Part shown: one piece after another, positions 7,660-15,858 of the stretch
Layout of the letters: every line of letters starts with the position of its first letter
Numbering within the stretch: position 1 is the first letter of the stretch
Source of the DNA: Desulfoluna limicola
GTDB taxonomy: Bacteria; Desulfobacterota; Desulfobacteria; Desulfobacterales; Desulfolunaceae
Reading direction: 5' to 3'
NCBI RefSeq assembly: GCF_021654575.1
Contig: NZ_AP024488.1
Coordinates: 4,177,501-4,241,500, forward strand
Length of the DNA stretch: 64,000 nt
Program-made: the position numbers and the translations under genes
The notes under the pieces: generated by a model
Database searches by the model: none
The model's input: only the letters and a program-made list of their open reading frames with translations
Told to the model about the DNA's origin: nothing

Positions 7660-9786
7660 TCACAAGGTTTGTCGGTCTTTTAACAGCTCCTCGAGGTGGC
7701 TGAGCAGAAGTTTTGCCGCCCGATCCACCTTCTCGGTCCCCTCCAGGCTCGCCCGGAATATCGTTACAGCGGTGAGGCGGTCTTCCGGGATCTTAATCAG
7801 TTCCGGCAGGGTACTCATGGCCAGTTCACGGTTAAAATTCAAGAGTTCGGACTGCTCTTTCACCACCTGTTTCGCCTCCTGCAACGTCATATCATGAAGG
7901 TGCTTCCGCCCCTTCATCAACTCTTTCATCGTGCTCAACTGCTTCTTATCCACCACCCGCTTTACGCTCCCGAGAGCCAAAAGGCCTCGCATCAGCCCCT
8001 GCAGGAACCCCCCTTCCACCATACGGGACAGCCAGTGCTCGCCATGGGGCTCCTTGGCGAGGCTCTCGAACCCCACATCCAGGGGTATGTCGGGAATATC
8101 CAAAGCCTCCTGAAGAAGGTAATGGGCCATGGGGTTGTCGTACATGCCATAAAAAATCATCTTGCACGCGCTGTCCCGGATATCACGGTACCCGTCCAGA
8201 ACCGCCCCGATCGTGTCGGAGACGGCTTGCTCCACTTGACGAAAGGTATTGTCCTGCGGGGCTTCCATGCGGTGTTCCCGCACATAGGGAGCCCAGGCAC
8301 TGGCGGCACGGGTCATGGGGTTCACACCGCAGAAGGCATAGAGGCGCTGCCTGAGAGGTGAGCTCTCCCGAATCGCAGTGGCCATCATTTCGTTCCCCCA
8401 GGGTTTCACCAATGGGCTCAGGCACATTTCATACAGGAATTCGTTCATCTCCGAGGCTTTTCGCACGTTTTCGAAGGGTTTGGCACTGTTCCCTCCGCCT
8501 TCGCCCTGGATGTGCGTGAAGTCGCGCACCTCAAACCGGGCCTCGCCGTCTTCATCAATGAGCATCTCGTAAAGCCCGGGTGAGAGATACTTGGCCAGTT
8601 CAACACAATCGATGAGCTCTTTATGCTCCCGCTCGATCACCCGGCGTGAAACAAAGATGCCCAAATGACCGATGTCCTCATGAAGCAGGTACACAATAAC
8701 CTGGTTCCGTTTCTTGATGGCATCAACGGATCCCCACACCCGCTCAACCCACCCCAGGGCCTGTTCCGGGGGGGTGATGTTGTCTCCCCTGGAGGCAAAC
8801 AAAATGATGGGGTCCTTCAGTTTTCGAAGGTCCACGATCTCACCGCTGCCCCCTTCCACCCGCCCCTCTTCCAACCGGTTGCCCACAAAGAGGTCCCGAA
8901 CCACAAACTGGATCTCCTCCTTTGTCATGAAGACAAAGCCATTCCACCACCGCTCGAAGAAGAGGTACCGGTCCCGTTCCTTGTCCACGGACCGCCAGAG
9001 GTTGTAATCCTTCTTCCAGAGGCTGTTCGCCGGATTAAGGTCCTCAAATCCCCCGACCAGCTGGGAGCCGTCAAAGATACCGTTACCCAGATCAGCGGAA
9101 AGGGAGGCCAGCCAGACCCCACCGAAAAGCCCCCCACGATAGCGCATGGGGCTCTGGTCGTCCTGACCGCCCCAGTAGGAGAGAGGGGAGCCATTCAAAA
9201 TCAGGGGACCGGTGACGTCAGGGCGGTCCGCTGCGATCAGGGCCGCGGCCCAGCCTCCCTGGCAGTTCCCGATGATGGCCGGGCGCTCTGCCTCCGGATG
9301 AAACATCTGGACAACTTTCAGAAACTCGATATGGGCCTTAAACACATGGGCCAGGGTTTGGCCCGGTACGGGGTGCTGGGTAAAAATCATAAAGTAGACA
9401 GGGTGGTTGTTGCGCATGGCCACCCCCACCTCGGACTCCTTCCGAAACCCGCCGATGCCGGGGCCGTGACCGGCCCGGGGGTCGATTATCAACACAGGCC
9501 GGGCATCCGGTGGAATCTCCTGGCCCTCCTCCGGGGTGATGCGGGCCAATGAATAGTTCACGGGGTCATCGAGGTCCCGACCGTTAAAGATCACCTCATG
9601 GTCAAAATGCAGGACCGGAGGCAGGCCTTTGCGATTTTCCTCAATAAAGTTATCCCCCTGCTCCCGCTTGGTATCTAAAAAAAGAGTCATCCGCTGCGCG
9701 AAATCAACCTGATAGGCAAGGGCTTCGTTCCACAAGCCGTACCCGTCCGAAATCATGGACGTATACGCTTCGAAGGGGTTTTCCAT
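7660..9786 (-). CDS. DUF3141 protein, PhaC-like alpha/beta hydrolase
   Basis: A 708-residue protein of the DUF3141 family, related to poly(3-hydroxyalkanoate) synthases. The nucleophile elbow GNCQGGW around Cys175 matches the GxCxGG lipase-like box of PHA synthases. LFASRGDNITPP is the usual position of the acid residue, and HEDIGHLGIFVS gives a likely catalytic His. The first half is the hydrolase domain; the last third is mostly helical and has no clear relatives I can name. It is not a classical PhaC, and no phasin or PHA depolymerase is nearby, so a storage-polymer role is only a possibility. The MBL-fold gene follows within 6 nt, and a universal stress protein gene lies 150 nt upstream. 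The ATG at 9786 has an AGGGGAGG ribosome site. Confidence 0.85.
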   Translation of the reverse strand: MENPFEAYTSMISDGYGLWNEALAYQVDFAQRMTLFLDTKREQGDNFIEENRKGLPPVLHFDHEVIFNGRDLDDPVNYSLARITPEEGQEIPPDARPVLIIDPRAGHGPGIGGFRKESEVGVAMRNNHPVYFMIFTQHPVPGQTLAHVFKAHIEFLKVVQMFHPEAERPAIIGNCQGGWAAALIAADRPDVTGPLILNGSPLSYWGGQDDQSPMRYRGGLFGGVWLASLSADLGNGIFDGSQLVGGFEDLNPANSLWKKDYNLWRSVDKERDRYLFFERWWNGFVFMTKEEIQFVVRDLFVGNRLEEGRVEGGSGEIVDLRKLKDPIILFASRGDNITPPEQALGWVERVWGSVDAIKKRNQVIVYLLHEDIGHLGIFVSRRVIEREHKELIDCVELAKYLSPGLYEMLIDEDGEARFEVRDFTHIQGEGGGNSAKPFENVRKASEMNEFLYEMCLSPLVKPWGNEMMATAIRESSPLRQRLYAFCGVNPMTRAASAWAPYVREHRMEAPQDNTFRQVEQAVSDTIGAVLDGYRDIRDSACKMIFYGMYDNPMAHYLLQEALDIPDIPLDVGFESLAKEPHGEHWLSRMVEGGFLQGLMRGLLALGSVKRVVDKKQLSTMKELMKGRKHLHDMTLQEAKQVVKEQSELLNFNRELAMSTLPELIKIPEDRLTAVTIFRASLEGTEKVDRAAKLLLSHLEELLKDRQTL

Positions 9787-9886
9787 GGGTTCCTCCCCTT
9801 AAAAAAACGTCAGTTGTGATTATTTAATGCAGGTTTATTGAAAGAAACGTCCCAGGCTCGGAGTCTCGCCGCCGAATCATGGGCAA

Positions 9887-9906
9887 CACCGGGGATAAAC
9901 CCGGTG
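9887..9906 (-). terminator. hairpin after the universal stress gene
   Basis: CACCGGG pairs with CCCGGTG across a 6-nt loop, extendable with GGC/GCC outside. It lies about 30 nt after the stop of the universal stress gene on the minus strand. There is no run of T after it, so it is a weak candidate terminator or processing structure rather than a clear intrinsic terminator. Confidence 0.35.
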
Positions 9907-9936
9907 CCGCCCGTGTGGACGCTTAAATGGGGCTCT

Positions 9937-10407
9937 TTATGCCAGTTCTTCGGAAGGCCGTGCGATCATCACCGAGCACCTGGCTTTATGTGCCACGCGC
10001 TTGGCAATGCTGCCGAAAATCACCAACCCCATGCCGGAAAGGCCGTATGAGCCAAGCACCACGAGATCGCACCCCGACTCCTCCAGGTGACTGAGAATCT
10101 CGGTGGAAACATGCCCGTCAAGGACCACATAGCGAACCTTCACACCACCGGGGATCATTGAGGCGTAATGCTTTTGCAGCTTCTCCTCCACTTGGAGAAC
10201 GATGTTGCTGTCCACGGTCTCATCAAAGGTTACGGAGCTGAAAACGGGGTTGTCAAAGTCGGTCACCACGGGATTCACCGGTGGGGGCACCACGTGAAGC
10301 AACTCCAGCACCGCATCAAATTTCTTGGCAAGGATCCCGGCAGTCTTCACCGCGACATCGGCATTTTTGGAAAAATCGGTACAACAGGCTATGGTTTGGA
10401 AGGTCAT
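9937..10407 (-). CDS. universal stress protein, UspA family
   Basis: A 156-residue single-domain UspA protein. It begins MTFQTIACCTDFSKNADVAV, the typical first strand with the conserved Asp, and ends LGSYGLSGMGLVIFGSIAKRV, the Gx2Gx9GS ATP-binding signature. Family members bind nucleotides and help cells survive growth arrest and stress; the exact role is not predictable. It lies upstream of the DUF3141 and MBL genes on the same strand, with a 150-nt gap holding a hairpin, so it may be a separate unit. Cytoplasmic. Confidence 0.92.
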   Translation of the reverse strand: MTFQTIACCTDFSKNADVAVKTAGILAKKFDAVLELLHVVPPPVNPVVTDFDNPVFSSVTFDETVDSNIVLQVEEKLQKHYASMIPGGVKVRYVVLDGHVSTEILSHLEESGCDLVVLGSYGLSGMGLVIFGSIAKRVAHKARCSVMIARPSEELA

Positions 10408-10664
10408 GGCCCCTCCTTTCCGGCACGGCAGGCCGAATGGGTTCGGGGTAGCCTGGCATCAAACAACAGGTGGGGCGGCTTTTCACCAAGGAGAAGGTTC
10501 CCCGCCAGGCAGGATAAGATACGACAGCCAAGAGAGATCGAAAACCGCCGATCTTGGGGACAACGGCCCTCATCAACAGTGCAGGATGCCGTCAACGTGA
10601 GATAACTTCATGAGGATGGCCTTTATTATAAAGAAGTTGAGGTGGCAAATCAATGCGTATCGGT

Positions 10665-11726
10665 CTATGGGGGGGCCTCCCCTTCCAAAAGGAGCCGAAA
10701 CCCAACGTCGTCGGCCGCGAAACGCTGCGAAGAGACAGGGCGAAGGATGGCCCCTGATGCATGGAGGGAATCGGTCCACCCGCCCCCCACAAGCAGCCCC
10801 GGAGATGCCATATTCTCGCCCGGTTCCTGCAGCCACTCCCAGACGTTGCCGGCCATGTTCATCAAGGCATCGTCCCGACCGTCGTAAGCCCTGGGTCCGC
10901 ATTGAGAACACCCTGGACTCGCCCCCGGCCACTGATCACAGGGGTACCCCCCGTAAGTCACGCAGTTGTTGCCGGAAAGGCAAGGGGCGTCATTCTCTGA
11001 AACGGCAAAGGCCCTCTGCCACTCGCCGAAGGTGGGCAGGCGAAACCGTCCCTGACCGATGATGTTCATGCGGTAGATAAAACGGTCAATCTCCTCACGG
11101 GTCACACTCTCCACAGGGCATTGATCTCCACAGGTGATGAACCACGAAGGGTTGTACCCCATCACCATGCGCCACTGCGCCTGCGTCACCTCGCTGGTCT
11201 GAAGATAAACGGGCAACCTTTCTTCACCGGGAACCCGAACAAAGGCCATGCCCGGTATCACCGTCACAGACGGTTTCGGGGCCCCCGAAACCCTTCCATA
11301 CGCACGGTGGGCAAGGGACGCGAGCCTTGCCTCCACCGGCCTTTCTTCATCACTATCTCGCCCCGAAAAGAGCACATGCCCTGTGGAAAGGTCCGTCATT
11401 TCCAGAAAGAAGGCCCCCACACCACCTCCAGAAACCCATCGGCCCCGAGCCCCCATGCGGGCCTCAAACACGTCGCCCAGAAGGGAGAGGCAGGAGGTGA
11501 TGGAGACGGCATCCTCACGGCAAAGGGCAAGGGCCGCCTCAACCCCCTCCCCTTCAAAAAGGCGGAAGTCGGAAGCAAGGTACCTGGAAAGGGTTTCCTG
11601 AAAATAAGCCACCTCGGCATCCGGTCGCTCCGGCGCATCAAAAGGCAACAGCACAAGCCCCTGGCCAAAGGCCACCGTTGAGAAGACAAGGAGAAAAAGA
11701 CACGGTATCAAACGGACCATCGTCAT
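10665..11726 (-). CDS. exported formylglycine-generating-enzyme (SUMF1)-like protein
   Basis: A 353-residue protein with a Sec signal peptide (MVRLIPCLFLLVFSTVAFG). After an N-terminal region of about 150 residues without a family I can name, it has the SUMF1/FGE-sulfatase fold: VIPGMAFVRVPGEERLPVYLQTSEVTQAQWRMVMGYNPSW, FRLPTFGEWQRAF, NMAGNVWEWLQEP, LLVGGGWTDS and DVGFRLLL. True formylglycine-generating enzymes are cytoplasmic in bacteria and use a Cys or copper site; exported relatives often serve as C-type-lectin-like modules, so sulfatase activation is not implied. Start codons at 11726 and 11720 are both close to a run of G; an earlier in-frame ATG at 11780 would put charged residues before the signal peptide. 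Confidence 0.8.
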   Translation of the reverse strand: MTMVRLIPCLFLLVFSTVAFGQGLVLLPFDAPERPDAEVAYFQETLSRYLASDFRLFEGEGVEAALALCREDAVSITSCLSLLGDVFEARMGARGRWVSGGGVGAFFLEMTDLSTGHVLFSGRDSDEERPVEARLASLAHRAYGRVSGAPKPSVTVIPGMAFVRVPGEERLPVYLQTSEVTQAQWRMVMGYNPSWFITCGDQCPVESVTREEIDRFIYRMNIIGQGRFRLPTFGEWQRAFAVSENDAPCLSGNNCVTYGGYPCDQWPGASPGCSQCGPRAYDGRDDALMNMAGNVWEWLQEPGENMASPGLLVGGGWTDSLHASGAILRPVSSQRFAADDVGFRLLLEGEAPP

Positions 11727-12201
11727 CGTACCCCCCCGGCACGGAACGCCCCATGGTCCCGACGACGCCACCTGTATCAATAAGCTGCGGACTCGCGGTT
11801 CCCGAATGGAATGGCTTTGTCAAATAGATCGTGAGGATAAGCTGCAGCCGCAAAAGCGGGAAAGCAAAAGACAGGATAAAAACCCATTCGGGTTTATTCT
11901 TATTATGGACGACATAAACGAAATGTCAACGCATCGCACACAACCAAGCATTTGATCTTTTATCATTTATCACGCACACCTCCGGTGGTATAATCGACAA
12001 AGTCACCACACAAAAAGTCAGGTACGCTGGCCTCCGGCGGACAGGGCATTAGCCGAAATGGCCTTGCTTCACACGCCGCCAGTCGCCTTTCTTGTAAGCT
12101 CAAAAGGTAAAAAACCGCCGTGGTGTAAAGCACAGCGAAAACACGCTTTCACGGCCACGCCCCAGGTGTTTCAACCCTTTTCCCAACCCCACGAGGCCGC
12201 C
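11727..12201. other. intergenic region between divergent genes
   Basis: About 475 nt between the exported FGE-like gene and the ornithine cyclodeaminase gene. The part near 11870-12000 is AT-rich and probably holds one or both promoters. A degenerate fragment of the repeat end (CCTCCGGCGG) sits near 12031-12040. The stretch 12058-12201 is in frame with the following gene but shows no family similarity. I saw no clear operator or RNA. Confidence 0.4.
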
Positions 12202-13293
12202 ATGACCATTATCCCCACGTACACCCCCCCGGACTTCTCGCAGGGCCCCCTGGCATCGGCACCGGTTGTCACCACGGAAAAGGCCCCGGCCGACGGTGTG
12301 GCTCCTGTGAACTTTCACGCCACCAGCAACCACCCGGAATACGTTCAGGTCACAAAGGGGTCGTGGGTTCTGATCCGCGAAAATCGTATGGACACGGTGA
12401 TCCGACTGAGGCAAAGGGTTCCCGAAGCCGTTGAGGCTCGCAGGCTGAAAAAAGGCGATGAGGTGGTGGTGGGGCGAGGCGAAGAGGGGGAGATGGGGGT
12501 CTACATCCATACGGACGGTTTCGTAAAGGACGACAGCCGCGACGGCACAAAATTCGCCTTCATGACCCGAGGAAGTCGGGAGACCCCGTTTTCACGCAGC
12601 TACGACCACCTCTATGAGGTGCTTCGCCACGAAAAAAAGCACGGGTTTATTGCCTGGGTGCTGGGGCCTGCAGTGGCCTTTGACAAGGACAGCAGAAACG
12701 CCATGGCCGGCATGATCCACAAAGGGTACTGCCACGCCCTGTTGGCCGGAAACGCCCTGGCCACCCATGACATGGAGGCGGGCCTTTACGGCACAGGCCT
12801 GGGGCAGGACATCTACACCCGGGAGATAAAAGCCCTGGGGCACTACCATCACCTCGACCTCCTGAACAAGGTACGCCATGCGGGCTCCATTCCGCAAGCC
12901 ATGAAGCAATTGGGCATCTCCGACGGCATCATCCATGCCTGTGAATCCACAGGGGTCCCCTATGTCCTGGCCGGTTCCATCAGAGATGACGGCCCCCTGC
13001 CTGAAGTGATCGTCAACACCGGCGATGCCCAGGATCACATGCGCACATTTGCCAAAAAGGCCACCTGCGTCATCACCCTGGCCACCCAGCTCCACACCAT
13101 CGCCTTCGGCAACATGACCCCCTCTTACCGGGTCATGGACGACGGCACGGTCCGGCCCGTCTTTTTCTACGTGGTGGACATGAGCGAATTCTCCGCCGAC
13201 AAGCTTGCCAACCGTGGCTCCGCCCAGTCCACAGCCATCCTCACCAACGTGCAGGATTTCATGATCAACCTCTACAACAACCTTGCCCAATGA
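12202..13293 (+). CDS. TIGR00300-family ornithine cyclodeaminase (LOR/SDH domain)
   Basis: A 363-residue protein of the TIGR00300/LOR-SDH family. Members from methanogens and the C-terminal part of cyanobacterial ArgZ/AgrE convert ornithine to proline with release of ammonia, independently of the mu-crystallin-type enzyme. Visible features are the N-terminal LOR/SDH domain (FHATSNHPEYVQV, VEARRLKKGDEVVVG) and the C-terminal Rossmann-like part (FIAWVLGPAVAFDKDSR, YCHALLAGNALATHDMEAGLYGTGLGQDI, AKKATCVITLATQLHTIAFGNM). The 4-nt overlap with arginase downstream gives strong context: arginase makes ornithine and this enzyme would consume it. The ATG at 12202 has GAGG upstream; the in-frame ATG at 12058 would add 48 residues with no family resemblance. 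Confidence 0.88.
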   Translation: MTIIPTYTPPDFSQGPLASAPVVTTEKAPADGVAPVNFHATSNHPEYVQVTKGSWVLIRENRMDTVIRLRQRVPEAVEARRLKKGDEVVVGRGEEGEMGVYIHTDGFVKDDSRDGTKFAFMTRGSRETPFSRSYDHLYEVLRHEKKHGFIAWVLGPAVAFDKDSRNAMAGMIHKGYCHALLAGNALATHDMEAGLYGTGLGQDIYTREIKALGHYHHLDLLNKVRHAGSIPQAMKQLGISDGIIHACESTGVPYVLAGSIRDDGPLPEVIVNTGDAQDHMRTFAKKATCVITLATQLHTIAFGNMTPSYRVMDDGTVRPVFFYVVDMSEFSADKLANRGSAQSTAILTNVQDFMINLYNNLAQ

Positions 13294-14171
13294 GCCAACA
13301 CATCCGCATCATCGGTGTTCCCATCGACCTCGGTCAGGCCCGCCGCGGCGTGAACATGGGGCCCGACGCCATCCGCTACGCCAACCTCGCCGAAAGCCTT
13401 TCCCGACTGGGCTATCAGGTGGAGGATAAGGGAAACCTCCACATTCCGGTCCGGGACACCGTGGAAGAGTCACAGCTGTCCGGCGAAATAGCACGGGCCT
13501 CTGTTGCCTGCTACGAACGGGCCAGAGAGGCCGTCACAGATGGCGTCCTCCCTATTTTTCTCGGTGGCGACCACACCATTGCCATAGGCTCCATTGGCGG
13601 TGTCACCCATGAAAAGCCCTGCGGGGTTGTGTGGATCGATGCCCACGCAGACTTCAACACCCCCGCCACCTCCCCCTCAGGCAACGTCCACGGCATGAGC
13701 CTGGCCACCCTTCTGGGAGAAGGCCATGACGAGCTGGTCAACTGCGGCCGCAAAGGCCCGAAAATCGGCCCGAAGGATGTGGTGCTGGTGGGCATCCGTG
13801 ATCTTGACCCCCTGGAGAGAGAGCACCTTACCCGATCCGGCATCACCGCCTTCACCATGCGGGATATCGACGAAATGGGCATGAGCTTCGTGGCCCGCGA
13901 AACCGTGGCCCAGCTCTCCCACCACGGACGCATTCATGTCAGCCTCGACATGGACAGCCTCGACCCCCCCGGCGCGCCCGGCGTCGGCACACCGGTCCCC
14001 GGCGGCCTCACCTACCGGGAAGCCCACCTCCTCATGGAGATCCTCGCCGACTCCAACCTCTTAAGTTCCATGGACATCGTGGAGATCAACCCCATCGTCG
14101 ACACCTCCAACCAGACCGCCATCCTCGCCGTCAAACTCGCCGTCTCCCTCTTCGGCAAACGCATTTTATAG
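13290..14171 (+). CDS. rocF: arginase
   Basis: A 293-residue manganese arginase that cleaves arginine into ornithine and urea in the cytoplasm. The metal motifs are all present: GGDHTIAIG, WIDAHADFNTP and SLDMDSLDP, with EINPIVD near the C-terminus. Length and the N-terminus IRIIGVPIDLGQARRGVNMGPDAIRYA are typical of bacterial RocF rather than agmatinase. Its start overlaps the stop of the cyclodeaminase gene (ATGA), so the pair encodes arginine to ornithine to proline in two steps. A decayed copy of its last 33 codons occurs about 1.7 kb downstream, at 15868-15969. Confidence 0.95.
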   Translation: MSQHIRIIGVPIDLGQARRGVNMGPDAIRYANLAESLSRLGYQVEDKGNLHIPVRDTVEESQLSGEIARASVACYERAREAVTDGVLPIFLGGDHTIAIGSIGGVTHEKPCGVVWIDAHADFNTPATSPSGNVHGMSLATLLGEGHDELVNCGRKGPKIGPKDVVLVGIRDLDPLEREHLTRSGITAFTMRDIDEMGMSFVARETVAQLSHHGRIHVSLDMDSLDPPGAPGVGTPVPGGLTYREAHLLMEILADSNLLSSMDIVEINPIVDTSNQTAILAVKLAVSLFGKRIL

Positions 14172-14218
14172 AAACCAAACGCATTGCCTTCTATGGTCAA
14201 AGTGGGGGATAAAAGCAT

Positions 14219-14397
14219 GCCTCCGGCGGCAAGGTGTGCCACCTTGAAAGCAGGTTGCCAATGCGCATCGGGTGTCGTCGAAGCACCTTGCGTCATCATT
14301 TGCACAACACGCAGCCTCACTCAACAATCAAACCTGTTTGTCAAACCCAGCACTTGGATCAGGCAAAAGGTTGGCCCCCGGCAGGGCCGCCGGAGGC
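14219..14397. repeat. modular intergenic repeat, 179-bp copy with two inverted ends
   Basis: Bounded by GCCTCCGGCGGC (14219-14230) and GCCGCCGGAGGC (14386-14397). The left half carries the hairpin AAGGTG-tgc-CACCTT followed by GAAAGCAGGTTGC. The right half, read on the minus strand, is module B (CCTGCCGGGGGCCAACCTTT, later GACAAACAGG). It starts about 50 nt after the arginase stop and ends before the stop of the convergent reductase gene. Confidence 0.85.
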
Positions 14398-14430
14398 GAC
14401 TTTGAGCTGAATGGTTACAAAGAATGGCGA

Positions 14431-14964
14431 CTATTTTTCCCGCCGGTAATGGGTCTGCACCATGGCATTCAACAAGACATCCGTCCTCACATGATTAAAG
14501 GTTCGGTGCTCAGAAAGCTCCCCAAACAAAGGGGTGCCTCCCCCGAGCAGGATGGGGATGGTGGTGATGATCATCTCGTCAATGAGATCTTCCTTAAGAA
14601 AGCTTTGGACAGCCATCCCGCCGTCTATATAGAGCTCCCGGTGACCTTTTTGGTGGATCATCTCCAGAACCTCCGAAAGCGACCCACTGATCAATTCGGC
14701 CTTTCCGTCATACGCCTCCGGCAAGGATGTCAACGTGTGACTCAAGACAAAGACAGGCTTGCTGTAAGGCCAGTCGCAATCAAACCCGCACACCGTTTCA
14801 AAGGTTTTCCTCCCCATAACGATGGCGTCAATACGACCCATGAAGTCAGCCCAGCCAAAATCCAGGTTGTCCGGGTTTGGGACAGACTGCAACCAGTCCA
14901 GCCCGCCATCTTTGTCTGCAATATAGCCATCCAGGCTGCTTCCTATGTAAACAATAGTTGACAT
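14431..14964 (-). CDS. dihydrofolate reductase family protein (RibD C-terminal-like)
   Basis: A 177-residue protein of the DHFR-like/RibD C-terminal superfamily, NADPH-dependent reductases of unassigned substrate (YwjB/YyaP-like). It begins MSTIVYIGSSLDGYIADKDGGLDWL, has GRIDAIVMGRKTFE, the NADP-binding KPVFVLSHT, and ELYIDGGMAVQSFLKEDLIDEMIITTIPILLGGGTPLF. It is not a true folA. It is divergent from a TetR-family gene and shares with it a 142-nt region containing a perfect 23-bp palindrome, so it is the likely target of that repressor. A GGAGG ribosome site precedes the start. Confidence 0.88.
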   Translation of the reverse strand: MSTIVYIGSSLDGYIADKDGGLDWLQSVPNPDNLDFGWADFMGRIDAIVMGRKTFETVCGFDCDWPYSKPVFVLSHTLTSLPEAYDGKAELISGSLSEVLEMIHQKGHRELYIDGGMAVQSFLKEDLIDEMIITTIPILLGGGTPLFGELSEHRTFNHVRTDVLLNAMVQTHYRREK

Positions 14965-15059
14965 CGTTGCCTCCGATATTAAATGAATGCTATCACATCA
15001 GTCTATGGATGTGACCCATCCGAACAGAAACGATTTCATGCTGTTTCTGATTCGCCTCA

Positions 15060-15082
15060 CAAATTCTACAATGTAGAATTTG
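15060..15082. promoter_or_regulatory. perfect 23-bp palindrome, probable TetR-family operator
   Basis: The half site CAAATTCTACA is followed by a central A and its exact complement TGTAGAATTTG, giving 11 paired bases on each side. It lies 26 bp before the GTG start of the TetR-family gene and about 95 bp before the divergent reductase gene. Size and position are those expected for an autoregulatory TetR operator. The palindrome is seen directly; the binding protein is inferred. Confidence 0.8.
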
Positions 15083-15107
15083 CAAACAAAATATAGAAGG
15101 AGTTCGG

Positions 15108-15677
15108 GTGACTGTCAATACGAAAAAAAGGGGCCGTCCCAAGGGTACGACCCAACAACTCGCGCCGTCGACCATAGTGGATTGCGCAAAAAGCCTCATG
15201 CGCTCCGAAGGCAAGGTCCCCAGTATCCGCAAGATTGCAGGAGCCCTGGGGGTCGATGCCATGGCGATCTACCACTATTTCTCAAGCAAGAACTCACTGC
15301 TCGAAGCAATGACCGTGTCGCTTGTCAGGGAGATTTATGAACCGAAAGGGGAGAAGCCCTGGCAGGAAGAGCTGGAAAGGTTGTGCAAGAGCTACCTTGG
15401 GCTGTTGAAGGATCATGCAGGGTTGCTTGAAACGATGCTGACGATGTCCGGTGAAGGGCCTGCGGATGTATTCACCCAGCGATTTAAAGTTGCACTGGCC
15501 CCCTTGAACTTAACGGAGGCCCAACGTAAGGACGCACTGAATTTCCTGGCGGACTATCTTCATGGGTTCGCACTGGCGATGAGCTGCAATCCAAAGGAAG
15601 GGGAGCTGAAGGTGGGTGAGATTGACGGGCCCCTTGCTTTCTACATCAGGGCCCTGTCTTTGGAAGCATCCAGGTAG
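15108..15677 (+). CDS. TetR/AcrR-family transcriptional regulator
   Basis: A 189-residue regulator. The N-terminal helix-turn-helix domain reads PSIRKIAGALGVDAMAIYHYFSSKNSLLEAM at about residues 37-67, the classic TetR pattern with YHYF in the recognition helix. The basic leader KKRGRPKGTTQQ is also common in the family. The C-terminal ligand-binding domain has no named subfamily that I recognise. The start is GTG at 15108 with an AAGGAG ribosome site 6 nt upstream. The operator-like palindrome is immediately upstream, so it probably represses itself and the divergent DHFR-like reductase; the ligand is unknown. Confidence 0.92.
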   Translation: MTVNTKKRGRPKGTTQQLAPSTIVDCAKSLMRSEGKVPSIRKIAGALGVDAMAIYHYFSSKNSLLEAMTVSLVREIYEPKGEKPWQEELERLCKSYLGLLKDHAGLLETMLTMSGEGPADVFTQRFKVALAPLNLTEAQRKDALNFLADYLHGFALAMSCNPKEGELKVGEIDGPLAFYIRALSLEASR

Positions 15678-15709
15678 GACGGAGCAACAGCAAATCATAC
15701 AAAAACAAT

Positions 15710-15828
15710 GCCTCCGGCGGCAAGGTGAGCCACCTTGAAAGCGGGAAGCGGAGTCCATTAAAGGACGCTGTTCAAGGCCTGTTTGTTAAACTTTTTAAAG
15801 TGTAGCCCCCGGCAGGGCCGCCGGAGGC
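15710..15828. repeat. modular intergenic repeat, compact 119-bp copy
   Basis: The shortest complete copy with both ends: GCCTCCGGCGGC at 15710-15721 and GCCGCCGGAGGC at 15817-15828. It contains AAGGTG-agc-CACCTT followed by GAAAGCGGG on the left, and module B on the right (GCCTGTTTGTTAAACTTTTTAAAG then CCCCGGCAGG). It begins 33 nt after the TetR stop codon and ends 40 nt before the arginase relic. Confidence 0.85.
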
Positions 15829-15858
15829 ACATCCTGAATAGTTCCCTTTCGTGGGCCC

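Noticed and set aside
11940..11975. TTGATCTTTTATCA as an FNR box for the arginase operon
   Set aside because: The half-site spacing is off by one, and the position relative to any promoter is unclear.
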